DNA of 64,000 nt from Paracentrotus lividus (taxonomy: Eukaryota; Echinodermata; Echinoidea; Camarodonta; Echinidae), in the NCBI GenBank assembly GCA_940671915.1, contig CALNVZ010003426.1, forward strand, positions 17,705,030 to 17,769,029, written 5' to 3'. Shown here in pieces: positions 58,401 through 64,000 of this stretch. How positions within the stretch are numbered: position 1 is the first letter of the stretch; each line of letters opens with the position of its first letter. Made by a program: the position numbers and the translations under genes. Under the pieces are notes generated by a model that saw only the letters and a program-made list of their open reading frames with translations, made no database searches and was not told where the DNA came from.

Positions 58401-61400
58401 ATACACAATACAAGGGAGAGCTGCTCGCACGTGACGTCACAGAATCAAAATTTTGAATATTCATAACTTCGCTATTTTTTGGTCGATTTTCTTCAAGCTT
58501 TCACTCATATTTTTCTTTTATTTTTCTGCATTTTTTAAGACCAATAAAATTCCAGGGTGAACTTCCCCTTTAAGCTTAATTATGTTCAGTTGTATATTTG
58601 AAATGACAAACTTACCGGCAAAAGCTCTGGAGCGATTTTCAAATTCGTCCTGACACTTGCTAATGAGCAAGCGCCGGAAGGTCTGTAATAAAAAACAATC
58701 AAAAATCAATGTTAGCTGAAATTTATTCTCTATATTCATAAGTGCACAAACAAGAGAGTTCAATAACAAAGACAATCATGCTAATTTGGACCAAGAAAAT
58801 TACATACTTACAGACAAATATTGACCTTCTTGTTTTACAGCCACCATTTTTTCCTGACTCGTTGTCTGAGCATATACATTTGTAAGTTTCTTTACCAGTA
58901 TTTAGAAATAATTGGTAATTTTTATTGATTCATCCATTACATGGTTCAAAACAATAGAATACAAAGAAGTAGGCATGTTAAACTCATCATGTAATCAATA
59001 TTTACGATAAGTAACAACAGTACTCTTTTGAAGAAACTTTGACTGCGGTTGAAGTTTTAACCCTCTCATTACCATGGTCGCCTTTTGGCACCATAGAACA
59101 CTGGTGACAAGGGAAACTGATTTTACTGATGTTTTGCAAGAGAGTGTCCTCTCTAGTTTAGTTATATACCGTTGGAAAGCTGGAAATGGTAATTTTCAGG
59201 TGGATGCAAACGATTCCATGACATTTGCTCCCGCGACAATTGCTCCGCTATAAATTCCATACACTAATCGAATGACTAACTTCAACCAGGGACTTTACAC
59301 TATACCCTACCCTAAACCTAACCCTAAACCTAATATAAATCCCTATTACAACCCTAACCCTAACCCTATATCTTAGACGAAATAAAGCCCGGAGCAATTG
59401 TCGCAGGAGCAAATGTTGTGTCACCGATGCAAACACTAGGGGTATTATTCGATTTTTTTTGTGAAAATTTGAAATGAAGTGAGAGAATCCAGTTTTTTGG
59501 AAAAAGTGCCTGGTATCGAGAGGGTTAAGCAATGTTTACTGTCAATATGTCTACTTACTTTCACATTAGAACCCGAAGGTTCAAAGTCAGGGGCGTCTTC
59601 GTCTAGTCTCTTACATAGCTGCGAGTACATAGAACTGTATTTGGGCTCTTCTAAAGCTTTTTCAAACACCTGGAGAGAAAAAAAACACAACAACAACGGA
59701 AAACAGAAATATATCACCACAGATTAAACTTGCATCACAAAAAATTTATCTAAATAGGGCAGCTTCACAACAGTGATGTACATGTACAAATCTATAGGCC
59801 ATTGTGGATTAATGTAAAAATTGTAAAAACTTGATCCACGATAATGTCTGCATGTACCAGTTAATAAAAGGAAGTATTTTGTGAAGGTAAGAATGAGTAA
59901 TTTGTATGTGATGCACGTTAGTTTAACCTTTAATACATTCATAAATCTTGGCGTTAATAAATCATCATCCAGTATCATTTTTGTGGCGGTGGTACACATT
60001 CATTTTTGTGAAAGTTTGATTATCATCTTTTTAAAACATGTGTTTTTCAAATTCTTGTGTTTTAAAACCTTTTTTATTAAAGACGTGGAATCTTCAGCTT
60101 CCATGGGTAATTTGACACCATGGATGTTTACCCAGTAACAGGTGTCACCCATCACCTGACCACTGCCAGACTATGTAATGCCTTGTATATTCCACCCATC
60201 CCTCCATCTGGTAAAGTCATTAAATCTCACTTTCCCTGGCCGATCATTCCCGAAGCTCTCCAGGGTGGGACAGATTGTTTTGCTGTGGTCAAGAAATTTA
60301 CCTTCAAGACAAGATACCCCATGGTCTTTTCACCAAGTCTGGGGTTAGCAAATTTTTATCAACTCCCCATGAAAACTCAAGATTCCCTGTCTTTAATACT
60401 TTTTATCTTATAAATCTCACATAGGTAGTATGTATGTGTGTGTACTTACCAGTAGAATGATGCCTTTAAGGATTACTTTGGAATGGATTCCTACATTGAG
60501 AAGTTCCAGGCAGAGTTTGTCAAACTTTTCAGGGGTAAGTTTATTGAGGATACTGCAACGAAAGAAATGGACACGTTAAATGATAAAATTATATGTGTAT
60601 ACATCCTTATTTTCATGAATCAAAAGAAACTTAGACCTAAGTGCCAAAAGTATAAATTTTTGCACACCTAATTTTTGGCACTTACAGATTTTTTTTTTTT
60701 AAATGCATTTTATGACTGTGTTTTCAAAGGTGCACAATGTACACAATGATCTTATTTTCAGGGGCCGTATTCCTGAACTATACTTAAGCAATTTGTCTTA
60801 AGTTTAAGTATTTTTCTAAGATTTTGTCCGTGGAAAAAAAGTTCTTAGCCTTTATAGCAAACACGTTAAGCACTTTGTCTGAGGTCAGAAAGCATCAAGC
60901 AAAAGTCTGAATTTTATTAATATCGTCATTTTTAATTTTTGTGGTCTTGTGAGCTTGCCATATAATCAACTTTAAAGTTAAGACACTAGGTAGTAGGCTT
61001 AAAGGACTCCTCCGGGCTGGATTTTTGCATTATTAGAAAAATAAAGTAAAATCTAAAAAGCACAACACTGAAAATTTCATCACAATCGGATCAGAAATAG
61101 CAAAGTTATGAATTTTCTTAGGTTTTGAATTTTTTTAGGAAACAGTTTTTGCCATCTTCAAAATGTGGCCCAAACTGATGATGTCTCAGTCCCCTACTTT
61201 CTTTGTATTTTATTGTATGAAATACCAATTATCAAGATTTTCTGCCCCAAGGACATAAAAACAGGGATTAATCCTTGTGGGAATGTTCAAGGTCACTAGT
61301 GCTTTTACTATTTCATTATGAGGGATAGATTTTCTGTATACGCATTATATGAAAAATGAGAAAAATAGGATTTCATATAATAAAATACACAAGAAGTAGG

Positions 61401-62406
61401 GGGACTGTGACATCATCATTTTGCTCATTTGAATATTCAAATATTCAAATGAGACAATGGACTGATTGCCAAAACTTGTTTTACGAAAAAAAATTCAATA
61501 CCTAAAAAAATGCATAACTTTGTTGTTTTTCATCCGATTTTGATGAAATTTTCTGTGTTTGTGTTTGTTAAATTTTACTTTACTTTACAAAACTTTTTCA
61601 TTTCAGCCCGGACTCCTCCTTTAAAGTTAGGATAAAATTCTATTTTTTTTTTAATGTGCGATTTGAAGGCGCAATTCCATTTAAGACTTTTGACTTTGCA
61701 AAAATCTAAGAATTTATGCTTCACTGCCAAAAATAGGCCCGGACAGAATTCTTAGTAAGGCGTATTTATGGAATACGCATTTTAAAGATATAAAGCAAAA
61801 ATGCTTAATGTCATGCTTTTATGGAATACGGGCCCAGGCCTCTAACTGCTGAATCAGAAAAATAACACAAATATTTTAAAGTAATGTTTTGTTACTAAAC
61901 AAGGCTTCTTCCTTGGCTAGTTTCATTTCCAGCATGTAGAGAAAAAAATGCTCTAGATTTATATTCATTATTTCTTTCTTTTTTATATAAAATTTATTAG
62001 ATACGTACATAAATAAAGCTATTTCACTCAATATGAACTATATGTCCATGTGATCTGTTACATGTAGCTCCTACACAAGTATAATTTGTATGTTTTCATT
62101 CCATTCAATCTATTCAATGCACTTTGCATTCATATCACTAATACCATTTGCAATAGTTTGTATTTAATAATGACAATATCACGCTCAACACGATTTAAAT
62201 TGAGATGAACTTACATGAACCCTCGTACATGCCTTAACACAACATCTTGTTGATTACATTTGAATAAATTGAGTTGAACTTACCCTCGTACACGCCTAAA
62301 GACAATGTCTTGTTGATCACGGTTGCCTGCATCATCGCATCTACTGGTGCTCGGGGGCACCCAACGAGGGACTTTTCTCACTGATGTCTCATTTTTGGGG
62401 TATTTG
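43382..62406 (-). CDS. EIF4G2: eIF4G2 / DAP5 / NAT1 translation factor, 19 coding exons, N terminus not seen
   Basis: This is an orthologue of eIF4G2 (DAP5, p97, NAT1), the eIF4G-related scaffold that lacks the eIF4E site and supports cap-independent or alternative initiation through eIF4A and eIF3. Exons on the minus strand are 62284-62406, 60450-60552, 59559-59669, 58616-58682, 57880-57972, 56814-56872, 56158-56268, 55083-55265, 54182-54305, 51033-51230, 50186-50627, 49230-49365, 48556-48855, 47565-47780, 46792-47097, 46063-46220, 45404-45612, 44430-44551 and 43382-43453. All phases join, giving about 1043 residues; the human protein has 907. The extra length is mainly the Q/RG-rich linker. 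The first exon seen starts inside a codon, so at least one upstream coding exon lies beyond the window or is unrecognised. The C terminus WLTWLATAEEEEDSDEEVED closely matches vertebrates. Confidence 0.95.
43806..43944. mobile_element. MITE with gggcatttcatgaaaggact termini; half copy at 7000-7100
   Basis: The left end ggagggcatttcatgaaagg pairs with cctttgatgaaatgcccccc. The segment acaaatttgctctcagccaa at 7001 onward, together with atgtccgacaagtcctttca near 7064-7085, is a solo copy of one arm and the spacer. This shows it is a dispersed family in this genome. Confidence 0.8.
45230..45370 (+). mobile_element. SINE-like copy in an eIF4G2 intron
   Basis: It shares gcagggcccgctgggagaac, a ctgaagtggctacc block and a taaataaaacgatatt tail with the copy at 24385. 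It is followed by a (tta)n/(ttg) simple repeat. A shorter relative lies at about 45945-46050, ending aataaaacaatattattatt. Confidence 0.55.
45640..45890 (-). repeat. Two partial copies of an eIF4G2 exon start (VIKFIVAETSLPEG)
   Basis: The real exon is 45404-45612. At 45676-45760 and again at 45814-45880 the block ccctctggcaggcttgtctc and neighbours recur, encoding VIKFIVPERSLPEGTNP-like residues. The first copy also holds the ccgggagtacagcaggg segment (VLPDKT side). Acceptors are altered (cactgTG, caccaTG). A short copy of the previous exon's start (caggagtgggaacaggaagc, with ctaaggct following) also lies at 46338-46367. Confidence 0.88.
46792..47780 (-). CDS. EIF4G2: eIF4G2 MA3 domain, exons at 47780 and 47097
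   Basis: The exons 47565-47780 (72 codons) and 46792-47097 (102 codons) encode the MA3 HEAT-like domain. Landmarks are EELLTAYLESKEDEAVVTGF, KEMQAPKRHMPALLC, then SFLERSKELESEVPLIKSHT, AARAVTDEVVSLADIADPLE and KVVMLKMLPESDRNKERMME. Order and spacing follow vertebrate eIF4G2. The exon starts just after a run of more than 30 C within a MITE in the preceding intron (47851-47943), which brings repeat sequence within 75 bp of the acceptor. The donor after EGK reads GGAAAG|GTAAGG. Confidence 0.93.
48556..54305 (-). CDS. EIF4G2: eIF4G2 low-complexity linker (Q/RG-rich), exons at 54305 to 48556
   Basis: Five exons form the disordered middle region. 54182-54305 encodes KEQHSQHGLGRF and a G-rich run. 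51033-51230 encodes VGAGPGVISDELSPPPVFES (aligned with vertebrate GTGPGVIQDRFSP), then a polyglutamine run. 50186-50627 is a 442-nt exon of Q/N tracts, RGG-like repeats and an ERDRDRDWDGGERERGDRGG arginine-rich block. 49230-49365 has YGQQRGDRQQDKPYGGQQRD. 48556-48855 is rich in P and S, then EKKPEKKKQPSKEELLKSM. Human eIF4G2 has no comparable Q/RG expansion. The acceptor of the second exon (ttcctggtgaag|CTGG) was chosen over cgtgtag|GAGC because the latter would create a TGA. RGG boxes suggest RNA binding (inference). Confidence 0.9.
49411..49531 (-). pseudogene. Near-complete duplicate of eIF4G2 exon YGQQRGDRQQDKPYG
   Basis: The true exon is 49230-49365. About 165 bp upstream a copy repeats all codons from the CAG|GTATGG acceptor to PPRITK, with an open frame and synonymous-like changes (GGTGGT/GGTAAT giving G/N). 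The copy keeps a good acceptor, but homology stops at its 3' end and the GTAAGTT donor is missing. It runs into tggcagtttgttg with only a weak GT. It could be skipped, act as a decoy, or be spliced in with cryptic donor use; nothing here decides between these. Confidence 0.8.
49836..50142. mobile_element. MITE with gtggtgtttcaccaagt termini in an eIF4G2 intron
   Basis: The left end gtggtgtttcaccaagttgt is mirrored by acttggtgaaataacacagtg at the right. Internally gttgcgaacaactttacgaa and the gaactgatcac/aagaactgatcac blocks repeat. About 307 bp, without coding capacity. Confidence 0.75.
51231..54181 (-). other. Long eIF4G2 intron with a GC-richer island
   Basis: This 2.95-kb intron holds the rearranged Penelope terminal fragment (53590-53775). 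It also has a block at 51515-51760 with more CpG than its surroundings (gctcggcgtgcgatcc, ctctgcgcgcgaacagc). The block could be an internal promoter or first exon of a short isoform, as known for other eIF4G genes, but no splice donor could be assigned. Confidence 0.35.
53590..53775 (-). mobile_element. Rearranged Penelope-like terminal fragment in an eIF4G2 intron
   Basis: Reverse-complemented, 53600-53700 matches 14815-14905: the tataaatagactgc block, then ttttcgtcacttgatgatga, then ggcactcaaaagcttgtgag. It includes the TATAAATA box, seen as tatttata at 53683-53690. The adjoining block gttgaccatagtagattgtg (from about 53732) matches 14946 onward in the direct orientation instead. The copy therefore contains an internal inversion relative to the first, as often seen in Penelope terminal structures. 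Confidence 0.7.
55083..62406 (-). CDS. EIF4G2: eIF4G2 N-terminal part with MIF4G domain, exons at 62406 to 55083
   Basis: Eight exons encode the segment aligned with residues about 40-330 of human eIF4G2. Landmarks are KVPRWVPPSTSRCDDAG, then FRRVRGILNKLTPEKFDKLC, the MIF4G helices (LELLNVG.HSKVILKGIILL, VFEKALEEPKYSSMYSQLC, TFRRLLISKCQDEFENR, KMLGNIQFIGELGKL.MLHES), then EDLECLCKIITTVGRRLDHD, MDQYFDRMSRF and LPSRIRFMLQD. This is the eIF4A/eIF3-binding HEAT domain in known family members. The R-G junction is split across the 62284/60552 intron. The exon at 56158-56268 carries the 100-bp donor-end array described below. Confidence 0.94.
55640..56268 (-). repeat. Exact 100-bp tandem array made from the donor end of an eIF4G2 exon
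   Basis: The true exon is 56158-56268. Homologous gttgcca marks fall at 55731, 55831, 55931, 56031 and 56131, with a truncated unit near 55629. Each unit contains about 60 nt of exon (ECLCKIITTVGRRLDHDKAR), the donor GTGAGT (GTAAGTG in the farthest unit, near 55657) and about 40 nt of intron. There are six copies counting the real one. Divergence is about 5 percent or less between neighbours, suggesting recent expansion. Using any downstream donor would frameshift the mRNA, because 100 is not a multiple of 3, and would hit a TAA within about 20 codons. Confidence 0.95.
56613..56768. repeat. Near-perfect 155-bp palindrome with doubled arms
   Basis: gttgggagccagaagggcgt is mirrored by gcgcccttctggctccaagc. 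Inside, a second copy of the same motif (ccgttgagagccaaaagggc) is mirrored by gcccttctggctcccaacgg. The motif thus occurs four times, two in each orientation, around a 17-nt centre (ctgtacaaagtcaatgg). The long hairpin is in an eIF4G2 intron. Its open frame is a palindrome artefact. Confidence 0.85.
57405..57790. mobile_element. MITE with long termini (cggtggtttcacaataaggt)
   Basis: cggtggtttcacaataaggt, gcgccacctatcggtttgca and gcggaca at the left are reverse-complemented at 57735-57787. About 47 bp pair with few mismatches. The interior holds cgacatcgaaggcgcag and gatatcgactttttccc, which also pair weakly. Confidence 0.85.
58130..58575. mobile_element. Foldback element between two eIF4G2 exons
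   Basis: ctgtgatgtcacatgtgagc through gtaaattccataaa (58195-58255) pairs with tttatggaatttacatacac through gcacgtgacgtcacagaatc (58387-58445). An outer end ccagggtgaacttccccttt lies at 58551-58573. The matching left outer end is decayed. It ends about 40 bp from the exon donor at 58615. Confidence 0.7.
59057..59527. mobile_element. Inverted-repeat element containing a nested MITE
   Basis: ttaaccctctcattaccatg at the left and tggtatcgagagggttaa at the right are imperfect reverse complements. The CCCTAA MITE (59222-59416) sits inside. Insertion of one element into another is the simplest reading. Confidence 0.65.
59222..59416. mobile_element. MITE family carrying telomere-like CCCTAA repeats (copy 1)
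   Basis: Ends catttgctcccgcgacaatt and aattgtcgcaggagcaaatg are near-perfect reverse complements. Between them is ccctaccctaaacctaaccc, continuing into further ccctaa-type repeats. It is nested inside a larger element (59057-59527). Two relatives in this window share ends and interior: 10818-10973 (opposite orientation) and about 46410-46545 (partial). Confidence 0.85.
60762..61835. mobile_element. Nested pair of inverted-repeat elements
   Basis: The outer element has gggccgtattcctgaacta and tatggaatacgggccc. Inside it a second element has cttaaaggactcctccggg and cagcccggactcctccttt (60998-61624), with partly pairing interiors such as aacaaagttatg. Both lie in the intron between the first two visible eIF4G2 exons. 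Confidence 0.8.
62190..62255 (-). repeat. Partial copy of the first visible eIF4G2 exon, donor side
   Basis: Sequence around 62196-62250 repeats the end of exon 62284-62406 with its donor side, about 70 bp downstream in transcription. It shares ttgagatgaactta, the ccctcgtacatgcctt block and aacatcttgttgattac with the true exon sequence. The donor is shifted by an inserted atgaa. It is a decayed duplicate rather than a usable exon. Confidence 0.75.
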
Positions 62407-64000
62407 CTGCAAAAAACAAAAACAAAACGGGAACATGTAAAATACATGCATGTATTAATGTGAACAAATTGTTTCATCCCTTTCAGAATTATGTACATGA
62501 ATACATGTATGTACATGTACAATGTACCTTACATGATGACAAAAGATATAACCATCAATGGTCAAACATGTTTAACCCCACCCCCCCCCCCATCCCGAAA
62601 AAAAAAAAAAAAAAAAAAAGCAAAAATCAGGGAAATATGACATACAAATACATGTAACATGCTTCGAAAACCAAACTGTGCAAAAAGCTCTGTGTTATAA
62701 ATTGTAAGTAAACAGCATTAAAAAAGGCGGAGAAAAAAAACAACAAATCTTTTCCTTTTCCATTCTACATTGTGCACATTATGCATGCTGTCTATTACCA
62801 CTCCTCTCTAACCCTTGCAAAGTACAGCTTGAAAGTATTGACATACATGTACAATGCATCTAGAAGTACATGTACATGTAGAAAAAACTGTTTTCTAACA
62901 ACACTGGCATCTCATTTCTACAAAATATGCAGCATTCAATAAAAATCTGCTATCAAAATGAAAGCAACCATCAACAGCTGTATTGTAAATGTGCCCATCC
63001 AATGACAGTATACTCACATCATTGTTCAAGAAGAAAACATACATGCAAGTAGGTAGACGGGACTGTACTCTAAAAATATATCCACCACAGTCAATCAGCA
63101 GGTGACATATGAATGAATGACCACAGACTAAATACACACATTCAAATACAATGACACTGTACCAACAGTATGATAAGATCTATCTGACCTACATACAATG
63201 TCTACAACCCAGGAACTGTATGCTTTGTTTACCACTGAGTCAGGAAGTGGACGTTTCTACACAAACAATGATTTCAAGGTAATTCACCAAGCTAGTATGG
63301 CAAAAGGTGGGGGAAGCTGAGGATACATTGATACTCAACCTATATAACACTTTTTTTGATCTTTCCCTTTTTTTGTTTAAATGTCATTTACATTTTAATT
63401 CAGACTACTACTGAACTGTATTTTCTAGAAAGAAGGATTTTTTTTATTACATTACAAATTTAGGCTACATATTGTACACATCTACATCTACATACATGTA
63501 GTTGTTGTTTGCCATTTTTGGGACCTTTCTGCTTCAAAATTCTAAATAAATGTAGAAAGACCTACATAAAATGCAGACAAAAGATGACAAAGAAATTTCA
63601 ACAAAAGCTCAGAAATACATAGAAGTGTATTAAAACAAAGGAGATAGGGTCAGCCACACAAAAAATCTACATGTCCTTTTTTTGCTGCCCATAATGTTCT
63701 CCAGTTGTTGTCTCAAAGATCACCATAGAAGTAACATGCCTGAACGTAGATGATACATACATGTACATGTACAGGACTACACCATTTCATGGACTTGGTG
63801 AACCCCAATGGAAGATAAATTGTGACTTCCTATTTGCACAGACAAGGGAAGTATCAATGAGAGCACAAGGGTGAAGGGATTATGATCTCATCTCAAGTTC
63901 ATCTATCCCTCTACAGGACTGTCGTCTTTGCTTTTTAGTCTAAAACATGTATGATTATTTATTTCATTTTCACTCTCTTTATTTCTTGACTCTGTAATTA
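62407..64000 (-). other. eIF4G2 intron continuing past the window; no exon recognised
   Basis: It has poly-C then poly-A runs (62580-62619), many acatgta repeats (62495-62525, 62845-62882, 63755-63772) and otherwise no coding signal on either strand. The upstream eIF4G2 exon(s) must lie beyond 64000 unless very short. Confidence 0.5.

Overview
The window is animal nuclear DNA: AT-rich and intron-dense, with many short inverted-repeat elements and retroelement remnants. Protein similarity, SINE/MITE-like repeat styles and the abundance of ACATGTACATGTA-type sequence suggest an echinoderm, most likely a sea urchin. The species call is inference. There are no bacterial-type operons, CRISPR arrays or phage genes. 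Nearly all open frames longer than 60 codons are shadows, repeat artefacts or fragments of exons.

Two conserved genes run on the minus strand. (1) LARGE (xylosyl/glucuronyltransferase of alpha-dystroglycan) can be assembled completely from 18 coding exons between 29411 (ATG) and 8151 (stop). All splice phases agree and give a 737-residue type II Golgi protein with a DTD and a DID motif. (2) eIF4G2/DAP5/NAT1 (translation initiation factor) is seen as 19 coding exons from 62406 to 43382, with MIF4G, MA3 and W2 regions and a lineage-specific Q/RG-rich linker. Its first coding exon(s) are not seen and probably lie beyond 64000.

Other content: a tRNA-Asp(GUC) gene at 39202-39273 (minus); a decayed CR1-like LINE at about 31876-35760 (plus), bracketed by an inverted repeat; the GIY-YIG end of a Penelope-like element at 14284-14990, with a rearranged relative at 53590-53770; and a 51-bp minisatellite (15552-17396) that leads directly into a small retroelement-like body with a poly(A)-type tail. 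More than twenty foldback/MITE-like inverted repeats are also present, some nested, including a family with telomere-like TTAGGG repeats.

The most unusual signal is that both genes repeatedly carry tandem, partly decayed duplicates of exon edges, including real splice acceptors or donors, in the adjoining intron. Examples are about 149-155 bp x4 in LARGE, exactly 100 bp x6 in eIF4G2, and at least eight other loci. Several duplicated splice sites still look functional and would lead to premature stops if used.

Layout: 1-8150, repeats and probable LARGE 3' UTR; 8151-29411, LARGE; 29412-36100, LARGE upstream region with the CR1 insertion; 36100-43381, intergenic DNA with the tRNA gene and probable eIF4G2 3' UTR; 43382-62406, eIF4G2; 62407-64000, intron without recognised exons.
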